Positions 19,313 through 28,903 of a stretch of DNA of 58,999 bases are shown here, piece by piece. Source of the DNA: Spirochaetia bacterium (GTDB taxonomy: Bacteria > Spirochaetota > Spirochaetia > Treponematales > Treponemataceae); contig CAAGIS010000186.1 of assembly GCA_900769985.1 (NCBI GenBank), positions 1 through 58,999 of the forward strand, written 5' to 3'. The position numbers and the translations under genes are program-made. The first letter of the stretch is position 1; every line of letters starts with the position of its first letter. The notes beneath the pieces were generated by a model. It made no database searches, was not told the DNA's origin, and saw only the letters and a program-made list of their open reading frames with translations.

Positions 19313-22300
19313 TTAGTTTTCTCCTCTAGGCGGATAACCGTTTTCTTTTTTTCTGTTTACATCTTTTTTTTGCTCAGGTTCCTCTTTAAGCCATGTCGCA
19401 AAAACCTTTTTCATATTTTCTTCAGAATCGCATCCCTGTTGTTTAAGCCAAACCATAAGCTTTGGTCTGTCAATTTCATCAACAAGTGCTACAAGCTGCT
19501 GTCCAAGTTCAAAAGGTGTTTTGTTAAGTTTTTTATCAACTTCTGCAATTTCTTTTAGTTTTCTTTCAAAGTTCAGATAATCAACAGGTTTAAGTTTCTC
19601 ATATTTCAGAGGATGAACAGCAATGTATTCGTCCAGTTTATGAACAAACTCATCGTCACGAGGAGGCATAAGGTTTTTAGAAATAAGGTCACGCAAAATG
19701 TAAGGTTCATAAATTTTATTTTCAATTACACTTTTTGAATCATAAGAAGTAACAAGTCCTTTTAACTCGGAATCAAGCTGCCGTACAATTGAATTATCAA
19801 TAACAAAATAATTCTGAGCAGAACCTACTCCATTTTCTTGACGACTTAAAGTTACCTGATGTATGCCTTCTGATATTTTATAAATGTCCGTAACTGTATC
19901 TTTTCCAAGCTTTTCACCCAACGCAAGTTCAGATATAGAATATGAAGACTGTTCCATTGAAACTTTTTTTTCAGCATATTTGTCATAAATCAAACCCATT
20001 TTATTTTTAATGCTTTCACTCTGACTGATACATTCTTCATACATTGATGCAAAAATATCCTGAAGTCCTTTATCCGAAAGATTATTCTCAGTTTTATACT
20101 TTTCATACCCCTTTTTTGCTTCTTCAACATTCTGAACGGAATGTTCTTTTGCAATTTCCATAAGTCCCTTCAAGTCTGTAGTAACGGTCTTTACATCAGA
20201 TTTATCTTTTTCGAGAATTACAAGGTTATCTTTTTTATCAAGTCCCAGCCGATTGTTTCTGTTTTCGAGAATACCTTTATTTTCATATCCGATTGCTTTA
20301 AGTATTACAGAAGCATCTTTTTCTGATATTCCTTCAACCTTTTCTCCCAATTCTGAAAGGTGAGAATTGAAATAATCTGCAAATTCTTTTGATTCATTGT
20401 AATTCCTGTCGAAAAACCTGATTCCGTCATAAGCAGATTTTTTAGAACCTATGTCCATTGCAGTTTTCATATCAGGATTAAGCGGAATACTGTATTTTTC
20501 CTGAAGCCTGTTTGCAAAGTCAGCAGAACCTGCAACAGCCTTGCCTACCGGATACCACTGTTTTGTGGAAGGTGCAAATTTCCAGCCGTTTGACTTTAAT
20601 TCTTTTAAGATATTCTGGAATTCACTGTTGTTTTCTACAGTATCAAATTTTATGTTTACCCTGCCCTTTTCTGTATTATCAATAATGCTGAACGGAAGAA
20701 TCTTTTCCTTTTTATCAAGTACGGAATCAAGAGTTTTATTTACGTTTTCAAGAACATCATCAATTTGATTATCCTCTTTGATTTCCTCTCTGGAAGCAAT
20801 AAGTTCTGCCTGTTTTTCAATGGCTTCTGCTTCACTTACAGCACCAAGACGTTCAAGGCGGGAAAGATATTCTTCAATAGTCCCGGATTTTTCCGGAGTA
20901 ATCGGATTTACATCAACTTCAATTCCGTTGAAAGTAATGTTTTCATCAGCAATTGCATTGAAAAGAGAATCTTCCCTCCATTTATTTTCAGGATTTTTTG
21001 AATCAAACTCTACAAGAATTTTAATCTTACCGTCTTTTTCCGGATTTCCGTAAATCTTTACACCGTTAAGCGTAAGGTTTTGTTCTATTTCAGAAGAATC
21101 AAGTTCTTCAAAGATTGCTGCAATGTCTTCTTTTAATAACGCTTCCGCATCTGAGAATGAGTATTTTTCACCTTTGATGGTAAATGATTCTGAGATTTCA
21201 TCACTTGATTTTTCCTGTGGTTGTGGTATATTTGTTTGTGGAGGAATGATGTATTCATTCTCTCTGTTCGGGCTGACCACCGACTGCGAGAGTTTTTCTT
21301 TCGTATGCTGCTCAGCCAGAAGCCTGACCTCTGCAGCTGCAAATAAAATCTGGTCAGGCTTTTTTATTTTATTCACAACATTTGAAATATCCCTTTTATG
21401 AGTACTGATTGAAATGTATTCATCTTCGATATTTACGACAACGGACTGAACTGCCTTTGTCTTTTCGTTTATCACATAGGATTTTGCATAAACATGAGAA
21501 TTCTCCATATCGCCAAAAATTGATTCTTTTTCTTCATTGATAATAACATCTGGATTTGAAAGGACATCATGAACTGCCTGCAAAAGATTTTTTCTGTCCT
21601 TTGCTTCAAGTTTTTCAAACTGATGTGCACCGATTTTTACAGTTTCAATCGGAGTGTTTAAGCGGTCACGAGGAAAGAGTTTGTTGTAATTTTCGCGGGT
21701 AAAATCGATTTCAGGAAGCGGTTGAGCAACTTCATTCAAGGCATATTTTAAACCTTCCCGGAGTTCTTCTACCGGTAAATCAGAAAGGCTTTCAGCAGAA
21801 CCTTTTGGTTCGAGGAAAGTGTCCTCTGTAACTTCTTCCTCATGTTCTTTAGATTCTGCCTTAATTTCAGTTGCTCCAGTTTGTATTTCAAGAACTTCTT
21901 CATTTGTTTTTGCTTCTGATAGAGAACGAAGTTTTTCATTTTCTTTTTCTGATTCAATATAAAACTGTCTGGAAAGTGCAATAACATCCTGGAAAACTTC
22001 ATCAGGAATTTTCGGAACATCAATTCCCATTCCATCAGCATAACCAAAACCGCCGTCAGAATAACTTCCGACAAAATCTCCGTCTTTTGAACTGTATATA
22101 TCTGAACATTTTTCATCATCATTATATTCAAAATAAAAACCGTACAGATTTTCAGCTCTTGAAGAAATTTCCTGTGTAGTCAAAAGCGTAATATCGTTGA
22201 ACTCTATGTTGGCACGTTTGAAGATTTCCATAATTGGCTTTCGGTATTTTTCGTCAATCGTCATATAACCGTCAAAAGCAGTTGAAAGGTCATTCAAATC

Positions 22301-25300
22301 CTCTTTTGAAACATCTTTATGAATATCACCGTCAGAACCGTATTCTTCAAACCACCAGTCCATTTTTGCTTTTTCTGCAAGTGCATCACAAGCTCGCCAT
22401 TCTTCATTTGAAAGAACGAATGTTTCATCTTTTGTCATACCCATATCCTTTGCAGCATTACGGATTTCTTTATAGCGTTTTTCCTCAATCTGAAGTCTTT
22501 CTGTGAAGAAAGATTTATACTCAGAAGCATCCATTACTTTTTCAAGAGAATTTCTCCAGAGAGTAAAATCAAAATCGTAACCATGCTCACCATATTTAGC
22601 ATTACGTGATTCACCATATTTTACATCCTGAAGCATGTTAGAAATCTGATGTTCGGCGTAATTGATGAATTCATTTTTGAATGAAAGGTCTTTGTTTTCA
22701 TTAAGATAATCTGCAATAGAGTTAATACATCTGCCTGCATAGCGTTCAAAGGAAACTGAAATAGCATCCAGTTCTTTTTCGATGGATTCTTCAGATGCCT
22801 TTGATTCTGAAGAATTTACAATCCAGCCGCTGTTAAGTTTTTTGCTTACTCCAAGAATAGTATTTAAGTTTTCAAGCTGTTCATTATAACGATTCTTTAA
22901 TTTTTCATAGTTTGGTGCAATAATATCTGCAACGATTTTTTTCTGTTCTTCTGTAATATTTGGAGCATTTACCTTCTGCCACTGCTGTTCATATTTTTCA
23001 AGAACTTCAGGATAAGAACATGTCATTCGGATATAGTCAGATAGACCTTCTCTTTCAAAAGGAATTTCTTTTCCATCATCAAGATGTCTTACATCATCAG
23101 TAAAGTCATAACGGAGATTATAAGAACCAGGTTCGTTATCTTCTGCATCCGGGAAATAAACTGTAACATCTGCTTTTAAGAATGTATTGAAACGATTATT
23201 CAATTCCGTAAGAAGTTCTTCACCTTCTTTAAGACCAAGAACAGTACCCGACTGCATTCCTGCATATTTATGGTCTGAATTTGAACTTTCTGTAAAATCA
23301 ATCTTGATATAAGGAAGCTTCAAATCCTTAAACTCTTTTTCACGAAACTCATTTATTCTCTTGAATTCTTCCCGGGTTACGACTTCTGCATCAAGAACTT
23401 CATCTTCATTAAGCCATGCAGCATCATAGCCGGTAGCAAGAAGTCCAAGCTCATATTCATAATCAATTCCACGGTCTTCCAAAATTGTCTGAATATATGC
23501 CTTATCATCTATATCACATGTAAATCTTGCAAAACTGTTAGTTTCAGATTTATCCTGCCATTTTACGTCATAACCGTTTTTTGAAAGATGTTCTTTTAAC
23601 TCAGATATTTTTTCATCAGATGTGTCACCATAAAGGAAAAACTCTGGACGAATTTCATTTGCTTCTTCTTTCCGCTGTTCCAAAGAAACAGTTTTAGAAG
23701 CAATTTCAAATTCTTCTTTTGAAAGAGAAAAACCTATGTCATTATTCTTGAAAATCAGATTTCCAGACTGAGCTTCCCCCTCAAAAGACACTGTTTCACC
23801 ATCACAGCAAAGGAGTTCACCCTCTTTACTATAAAGGTCATAGTGAGTCAATTCATCATAATGTGCATAATCAGAATCAACCTGACCATCATCAAACTCA
23901 ATTGCTTTTCCATCTGAAAGAGCAACACGAGATTTTTCATTAAAGAAGTATGTTCCATTTTTTTCTGCAAGTTCTTCATAAAGCTGCTTTAATGAAAGAG
24001 AAACATTCTGACCAGGCTGAAGCGTACTTTCAAGTTTTTTTTCTACTGAAGGCCGCTGCTCATAAATTACTGTGTCAGGTTCTACGATTCCCATTGCAAG
24101 ATTCAGTTCACCAATTGAAAGCTTGTCATTTCCTTTTCCAAGTTCTGTTTTGTACAGTTTGCACAACTCTGAAAGAGTTTCATTGCCAGTAAGTTCAATG
24201 CCTACAGCTTCAAGCTGTTCCTGCATATCGTGGATATAGTAATCATTAATGTAAATATCAAGGCGTTCAAACGCTTCTTGAGCATCATGGAAGATAGCAG
24301 CACCGTCTTCTTCATCCATTTCTACCCAGCCAGAAATATATTCCTGTCTCTGTATGTCATAAATCATAAAAGAGCCGTTTTCTTTGTAATCAGGACGCAT
24401 ATCCATTACATCAAGAATTTCTTCAAGTGTAACAGGTTTTATTTCGATAGAAACATTGCTGTTTATCCTTTGTTCAGAAACAGGTTCATTTTCTATATTG
24501 GAAAGTTCCATAGAAAACTTTTTATTATAAACAAATTCAGGTTCTATCGCAGGAATACTCTGTTCTACTAATTCATTGTATAACGCTTCATAAGCCGCTA
24601 TACGATTTTTTAAAAAACTTCTGTCTTTTTCTGATTTAATATTTAAATCAGAAATAAAATTCTCACCAAAAATATTAAAGTTGGCTAATTTCTTTTCATC
24701 AGTTACAAGGATTGTAATGCCATTTCCTTCTGGGTCATCAAAAACAATGTCATTTGGAATATTTATGCCAATTCCAGCATTTAGCCCTTTATTTCTTAAT
24801 TCTTCAAATTTAGACACAGCTTCTTTTGCCGTAAGATTTGTAATCGGTTCAAAAGCAGCAAACTGCTCAAACTCAGCTGTATCTTTTACAAAGAAAGAAA
24901 AGTTATCGTCAGCTTTACTTAACCCAGGTTCAATAATACTCTGTCCAAGTCTTTCAGCACGTTTATTCATAATCTCGTGCCATCTTGCAGAATCATATTC
25001 ATCTTCTATTGGTAGATGACCGTGTTCCTTCTTATAACAATTTGCGACACTCTGAAGATATAAATTTGCAGGAGAAGTAATTTTCAGTTTTTCATCAGAA
25101 CCATCAGGTAATGTTTCAAAAATCTTGAAAAAATCAAAATTAATAAGTTTATCTTTTGAAACAATCAGGGAATATGCATCAAGTTCAATACATTGCCTGT
25201 TTATTTTTTTAATATCTTTAATAGCAAAGCGTTCAAAATCAACAACTCTGCCATCTTTATCAAGCCATTTCGCTATACATTTCTGTTCTTTTGCCATAGG

Positions 25301-27106
25301 TTTATTCTCCTTCTCTTTTTGAATGTTTTCAGAAATACCGATTTTTTCAAAGTTTTTCATCTGCTGAACTTTCTTCTGAATTAAAAGTTTTTCTTCTTCC
25401 AATTCTTCTTGAGTAACCTGCTGGGAATTAGTTATGTTCTGAGACTCTTCATAAATCTTTTTATACTCTTTTGAAACACTGTTTATAAAATCTTCTTTTG
25501 CCTGTAATTCCAATAATCTTTTTTTTGAACCTTGTATTTCATTGCTTTTTGAAAAATATTCTCTTTCTCTTTTTATATCTTCCAGCATAAAGTTGAAATT
25601 TGGGTAATCCGCAGGAGATATTGAGTTTTTATAATACTCAAATGATTCATTATAGAATTCAACATCAGAGCTATTTTCTTTTGATAAAGTTGGTCCCTTG
25701 ATAGAATTATTTTCAAGCCCGAAATGCTTTCTGTTTTCTTCCATCAGTTGTTTAATAAGTGGAACAAAATCAGCCTCAAAATTATCTTTTCTTGCATAAG
25801 AAATTTCTTCTGATAAATCAATTCCATGCTGTAAGGCATAATACTGTTCCATAGCACGTGCAAAGCATTCACAGGTTCTGAACCAGTATTCACCAAGATG
25901 GATTTCATCAGCCTTACCAATTTTTGCAGCGCTTTTATTAGATTTTTCACGAAGCTTAATTTCTTCTTTAAACTTTTCTGCAATCTGGTTTTCAAGAGTT
26001 CCATATTTATCTGAAGCAAAAAAGTTGTGAGTTTCTTTTCCTTTTTGATTATCAAGCCAGTGAGCAATTTCATGAGCAAGAGTTATATCTGGGAGATGTT
26101 TGTCTCCGGCAACAGTAAGTTGCTTTTCTTCATTGAAAAATGAAATGCCAATTGCATTTTGAAATGAAGTAAATAGTCCAATTGATTTTCTTGCAAACTG
26201 CATACAGTTATCTGCATACGAAATCTTTAGTTTATATTCAGAAGCAAGATTAGAGAGGTTTCCATAATGGTTATAAACTTTTTCTATTGTCTCAGACAAT
26301 TTATCAAGTTCAGTTTTTGAAAAGTTTGAACCGTTCTGTTTTTTTATTTTTACACCAAAATCTTTATAAAGATTATTGAAAGTGTTTGAATCTCCATAAG
26401 CTGTTTCTACAGCCTTAGAATATGAGTCAATATAATCCTGCTTCTGGTAATTCATATCAAGACGTTTGCCCTTGATATTTTCCAAAAGCGGCTGCCACTG
26501 TTCAAGAAAAACAACATTATTTTGAATGTGATAAAGCTTACCAGGAGATTTACCTTTTAATTCAAAGGCTTTATCAGTAATGGATTTATCTGTATCTTTG
26601 TATTTAAGAGATGGAGTTTTACAAAGTAAGCACAACTTTGAAATTTCATTGTAGCGGCTTGTTGGCATTGAATTCATACCACGAGGAAGTGAAACTTTTT
26701 CCGTTCTGCCATCTCTTTTAAGTTCTGCCCTTGCCCGTTTTAGATAATAGTCTACAGTTGCAGCAAGAACATCAGGAGACATTTTGTAAATCAGGTTTTT
26801 ATAAACAGGTTTTCCATTTGCATCTCTTTCTTCTGTATAAACCTTACTTTGAACAAAATAGTTTCCGTCAGAAAAATCTTTAACACATATTGGAAGAAAA
26901 TTGTCTAAAGCAAGTCCTTTTGCATCAAATTCTGGAATCCAGGAAGGACGAGGCTTATCCAATATATCTTTTTTATTACACAGAAAAACATTATCATTTT
27001 CAACATCTGTATAATCAATTACAGAATTACCGTTTACAGTAATTTCTTTCGGAGTATATATATAATCTTTTAATTCTATATCTTCTGCTTCAAGTTCTTT
27101 TGCCAT
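19313..27106 (-). CDS. Giant multidomain polyvalent protein: zinc peptidase, PBECR-like nuclease and other modules
   Basis: 2597 residues, cytoplasmic type with no signal peptide. Visible modules in order: an N-terminal domain (1-300); a zincin (HEIAHWLDN, His345 and His349) followed by YWFRTCECFARAMEQYY, as in LPD1-type peptidases; a break at Met604 with its own ribosome binding site; a domain with VFDDPEGNGITILVTDEKK (about 790-810); Asp/Glu-rich domains at about 1000-1200; an LPD-like YDFTDDVRHLDDG region near 1340; a PBECR-like nuclease candidate at about 1820-1940 (KIGAHQFEKL, NPDVII, then ISISTHKRDI); an NGWKFAPSTKQWYPVGKA domain near 2160; and the shared core LMVWLKQQGCDSEENMKKVF at 2550-2569 with a basic tail. 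Family knowledge: polyvalent proteins combine peptidase, nuclease and DNA-processing modules. It is likely the major cargo of this element. Boundaries are approximate. Confidence 0.85.
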   Translation of the reverse strand: MAKELEAEDIELKDYIYTPKEITVNGNSVIDYTDVENDNVFLCNKKDILDKPRPSWIPEFDAKGLALDNFLPICVKDFSDGNYFVQSKVYTEERDANGKPVYKNLIYKMSPDVLAATVDYYLKRARAELKRDGRTEKVSLPRGMNSMPTSRYNEISKLCLLCKTPSLKYKDTDKSITDKAFELKGKSPGKLYHIQNNVVFLEQWQPLLENIKGKRLDMNYQKQDYIDSYSKAVETAYGDSNTFNNLYKDFGVKIKKQNGSNFSKTELDKLSETIEKVYNHYGNLSNLASEYKLKISYADNCMQFARKSIGLFTSFQNAIGISFFNEEKQLTVAGDKHLPDITLAHEIAHWLDNQKGKETHNFFASDKYGTLENQIAEKFKEEIKLREKSNKSAAKIGKADEIHLGEYWFRTCECFARAMEQYYALQHGIDLSEEISYARKDNFEADFVPLIKQLMEENRKHFGLENNSIKGPTLSKENSSDVEFYNESFEYYKNSISPADYPNFNFMLEDIKREREYFSKSNEIQGSKKRLLELQAKEDFINSVSKEYKKIYEESQNITNSQQVTQEELEEEKLLIQKKVQQMKNFEKIGISENIQKEKENKPMAKEQKCIAKWLDKDGRVVDFERFAIKDIKKINRQCIELDAYSLIVSKDKLINFDFFKIFETLPDGSDEKLKITSPANLYLQSVANCYKKEHGHLPIEDEYDSARWHEIMNKRAERLGQSIIEPGLSKADDNFSFFVKDTAEFEQFAAFEPITNLTAKEAVSKFEELRNKGLNAGIGINIPNDIVFDDPEGNGITILVTDEKKLANFNIFGENFISDLNIKSEKDRSFLKNRIAAYEALYNELVEQSIPAIEPEFVYNKKFSMELSNIENEPVSEQRINSNVSIEIKPVTLEEILDVMDMRPDYKENGSFMIYDIQRQEYISGWVEMDEEDGAAIFHDAQEAFERLDIYINDYYIHDMQEQLEAVGIELTGNETLSELCKLYKTELGKGNDKLSIGELNLAMGIVEPDTVIYEQRPSVEKKLESTLQPGQNVSLSLKQLYEELAEKNGTYFFNEKSRVALSDGKAIEFDDGQVDSDYAHYDELTHYDLYSKEGELLCCDGETVSFEGEAQSGNLIFKNNDIGFSLSKEEFEIASKTVSLEQRKEEANEIRPEFFLYGDTSDEKISELKEHLSKNGYDVKWQDKSETNSFARFTCDIDDKAYIQTILEDRGIDYEYELGLLATGYDAAWLNEDEVLDAEVVTREEFKRINEFREKEFKDLKLPYIKIDFTESSNSDHKYAGMQSGTVLGLKEGEELLTELNNRFNTFLKADVTVYFPDAEDNEPGSYNLRYDFTDDVRHLDDGKEIPFEREGLSDYIRMTCSYPEVLEKYEQQWQKVNAPNITEEQKKIVADIIAPNYEKLKNRYNEQLENLNTILGVSKKLNSGWIVNSSESKASEESIEKELDAISVSFERYAGRCINSIADYLNENKDLSFKNEFINYAEHQISNMLQDVKYGESRNAKYGEHGYDFDFTLWRNSLEKVMDASEYKSFFTERLQIEEKRYKEIRNAAKDMGMTKDETFVLSNEEWRACDALAEKAKMDWWFEEYGSDGDIHKDVSKEDLNDLSTAFDGYMTIDEKYRKPIMEIFKRANIEFNDITLLTTQEISSRAENLYGFYFEYNDDEKCSDIYSSKDGDFVGSYSDGGFGYADGMGIDVPKIPDEVFQDVIALSRQFYIESEKENEKLRSLSEAKTNEEVLEIQTGATEIKAESKEHEEEVTEDTFLEPKGSAESLSDLPVEELREGLKYALNEVAQPLPEIDFTRENYNKLFPRDRLNTPIETVKIGAHQFEKLEAKDRKNLLQAVHDVLSNPDVIINEEKESIFGDMENSHVYAKSYVINEKTKAVQSVVVNIEDEYISISTHKRDISNVVNKIKKPDQILFAAAEVRLLAEQHTKEKLSQSVVSPNRENEYIIPPQTNIPQPQEKSSDEISESFTIKGEKYSFSDAEALLKEDIAAIFEELDSSEIEQNLTLNGVKIYGNPEKDGKIKILVEFDSKNPENKWREDSLFNAIADENITFNGIEVDVNPITPEKSGTIEEYLSRLERLGAVSEAEAIEKQAELIASREEIKEDNQIDDVLENVNKTLDSVLDKKEKILPFSIIDNTEKGRVNIKFDTVENNSEFQNILKELKSNGWKFAPSTKQWYPVGKAVAGSADFANRLQEKYSIPLNPDMKTAMDIGSKKSAYDGIRFFDRNYNESKEFADYFNSHLSELGEKVEGISEKDASVILKAIGYENKGILENRNNRLGLDKKDNLVILEKDKSDVKTVTTDLKGLMEIAKEHSVQNVEEAKKGYEKYKTENNLSDKGLQDIFASMYEECISQSESIKNKMGLIYDKYAEKKVSMEQSSYSISELALGEKLGKDTVTDIYKISEGIHQVTLSRQENGVGSAQNYFVIDNSIVRQLDSELKGLVTSYDSKSVIENKIYEPYILRDLISKNLMPPRDDEFVHKLDEYIAVHPLKYEKLKPVDYLNFERKLKEIAEVDKKLNKTPFELGQQLVALVDEIDRPKLMVWLKQQGCDSEENMKKVFATWLKEEPEQKKDVNRKKENGYPPRGEN
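25297..25316 (-). promoter_or_regulatory. Internal ribosome binding site and ATG inside the 2597-aa gene
   Basis: On the minus strand AAGGAGAATAAACCT precedes an in-frame ATG at 25297 (Met604, MAKEQKC). This matches the leader AAGGAGAATAAACT used by genuine gene starts at 15286 and 18419. The simplest reading is that two genes became fused when the upstream stop was lost, leaving a working internal start that could still yield a second product of about 1994 residues. Confidence 0.6.
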
Positions 27107-27109
27107 AAA

Positions 27110-28258
27110 CTACTTTTCCCGACCATATTCAATTTTTTTTGCTTTATATTTTTCAATCAGTTTTAATACATCTTTTTCTCTTTTCTGAGGCTTTTTTCCA
27201 GCCTTATGGCAAAGGTAATCAACTTCTTTGTCAGAAAGAATTCTTCTCACCTTAATTTTACCTGTAATAATCCATTCTTCGGTCTCTGGGTTCGGATTAG
27301 TTCTGTACTTGTAGCAGCCATTTTCAGGTACTTTTTGAAGACCTGCATAAGAATGACGGAAAGAACCATTTTTACTGTAGCCGTTTTTCATTGCTTCTTC
27401 CTGGTAATCTACATCACAGGCATATTCACATTCAGCCCAAACAAATTCAGCAGGAAAAAGTTCTTTTTTACCGTTTAGGGGATTTACTTTTTCAAACTGT
27501 CTGGCAACAGGAACTTCTCCAAGATGCCAGCCAGGTCTGTAGGCAAGTTCACCTTTAGAACAATGAGTACCAGGTCCACCTTTTTCTATTTGAGGTCTTC
27601 CAGTCTTAGTGTAGGAAGTTATGTTTCCGGCAGAAGCTTCAATCCAGACACCTACAGGAGTATCACTTCCACCAGGATTTTTTACCATTGGAGGATAAAG
27701 TTTTCCGTCTTTTCGATAAAATACTTTGTAACCGATTTTTGTTTTTGAAGGAGGAGTTGAAAGTTTAACAGAATTCTTTTCTTTCTCCTGCTGCATCAAA
27801 ACTTTTTTTGCAGTATTAAAACCTTCAACAAAAGCCTTTTTCAAAGCACTTAATTGTTCTATATCAATATTGCCTTTATCAGCATTTTCACCTGCATATT
27901 TTTCTGCCAGAGATTCAGGAGTAATATCTGTTGAGGTTTCTTTTATTACAGATTTTGTCTTATTTTGTTCTAATTTATTTTCAAAAATTATTTCTTTTCC
28001 AAGTTTAACAGCTTCGTCATATTCAATTTTTGCTCCACGACTGTCCTTCCAGTCTTCAAGAAGATAGATTGCATCACAGTTTCCAAGAGCTTTTAAATCC
28101 AGTTCCATAAACTGTTCCCAAGTAAACATATCTGGATGTAAAGCCGGATTAAAAACAAGATGGCCCTGTTCTGTAAGTTCTTTTTCCTTTGAAGCAAATT
28201 TCTCTTTAAAATCCGGGTCTCCAGAAATTTTTCCAGAGAGATAAATTTTTTTTGCCAT
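27110..28258 (-). CDS. DUF4406-like domain fused to a polyvalent-associated domain
   Basis: 382 residues. The N-terminal 95 residues (KKIYLSGKISGDPDF, MELDLKALGNCDAIYLLEDW, SRGAKIEYDEAVKLGK) match DUF4406, a nucleoside 2-deoxyribosyltransferase-like fold common on phages and mobile elements. A linker follows. Residues about 165-365 form a second domain with GYKVFYRKDGKLYPPMV, YRPGWHLGEVP, FVWAECEYACDVDYQEEA and YKYRTNPNPETEEWIITGK. I recognise this combination as a recurrent polyvalent-protein-associated domain, often linked to mobile elements, but its reaction is unknown to me. The gene is three bases upstream of the 2597-aa gene and probably cotranscribed. The tail EYGREK overlaps the ribosome binding site of that gene. 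Confidence 0.8.
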   Translation of the reverse strand: MAKKIYLSGKISGDPDFKEKFASKEKELTEQGHLVFNPALHPDMFTWEQFMELDLKALGNCDAIYLLEDWKDSRGAKIEYDEAVKLGKEIIFENKLEQNKTKSVIKETSTDITPESLAEKYAGENADKGNIDIEQLSALKKAFVEGFNTAKKVLMQQEKEKNSVKLSTPPSKTKIGYKVFYRKDGKLYPPMVKNPGGSDTPVGVWIEASAGNITSYTKTGRPQIEKGGPGTHCSKGELAYRPGWHLGEVPVARQFEKVNPLNGKKELFPAEFVWAECEYACDVDYQEEAMKNGYSKNGSFRHSYAGLQKVPENGCYKYRTNPNPETEEWIITGKIKVRRILSDKEVDYLCHKAGKKPQKREKDVLKLIEKYKAKKIEYGREK

Positions 28259-28284
28259 AGTCTATCCTTCCAAAAAATACATTA

Positions 28285-28300
28285 AGCGCCAGATGGCGCT
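28285..28300 (-). terminator. Possible terminator or attenuator hairpin
   Basis: AGCGCC, a 4-base loop, then GGCGCT: a perfect 6-bp GC-rich stem just after the stop at 28307. On the minus strand it is followed by TTAATGTATTTTTT. It could end or attenuate transcription between the ART-like gene and the DUF4406 gene. Confidence 0.55.
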
Positions 28301-28306
28301 AAAAAG

Positions 28307-28903
28307 CTACATCACAAGTTTTGAATCAGGCAGCATACCGTTTCTGAAATCAATAACATGAATATCTTTTTTTGCATTGAAAAGTAGAAAGCGCTCTCCA
28401 GTTTCATCATTGAATGAAACTCCCTTAATTCCGTGGTTATACAAAAGAGCTGATGACTTACCTTTATCGTGGTCAATGCACTTGCTGTTTACAAACCTGA
28501 ACAAATCAAGACCAGAGGGAAATTTAAACAGCAGCTCATATTTTTCTTTTGAAAACTCATCAAGGATTCTGTCTGTTTCTGTTTTTACATCATTCCCGGA
28601 CAGGCGTTTTTCCATATCGCCCAGAAGTTTTCTTCCCTCATGTATGAACAGTGAAAAAATGAACTGTTTATTCATCAGAACATTAAGGACATCCTCGCTC
28701 TGCTCGTTTATAGGCTTTGACGCATCCAGAAAAAAATCAGTTCCCGGAATGTTTATTAAAAGCCAGTTGTTATAGGACTGAACATTTTTCTTTCTTTGCG
28801 ATTCATACTTTGCAATTTCTTCATCAAGCGTTACAGGAACACCGACTCCAAAATCTTTTTCTTCTTTCACGATGTATTTTTCAAGTGCAATAAAAGCGTT
28901 CAT
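28307..28903 (-). CDS. ART-PolyVal-like protein, apparently only the C-terminal half of the domain
   Basis: 198 residues. The sequence has the later landmarks of the ADP-ribosyltransferase domain found in polyvalent proteins: INIPGTDFFLDASKPINEQS and then SSALLYNHGIKGVSFND with FLLFNAKKDIHVID close to the end. The earlier NAD-binding half (the HGS...GEG...GYGLYF type of motif) is not present. It may therefore be a remnant, an inhibitor-like fragment or a repurposed fold. The start at 28903 overlaps the upstream stop region, with AGAGG as ribosome binding site. No basic tail is present. ART-fold assignment is by recognition of motif spacing only. Confidence 0.6.
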   Translation of the reverse strand: MNAFIALEKYIVKEEKDFGVGVPVTLDEEIAKYESQRKKNVQSYNNWLLINIPGTDFFLDASKPINEQSEDVLNVLMNKQFIFSLFIHEGRKLLGDMEKRLSGNDVKTETDRILDEFSKEKYELLFKFPSGLDLFRFVNSKCIDHDKGKSSALLYNHGIKGVSFNDETGERFLLFNAKKDIHVIDFRNGMLPDSKLVM

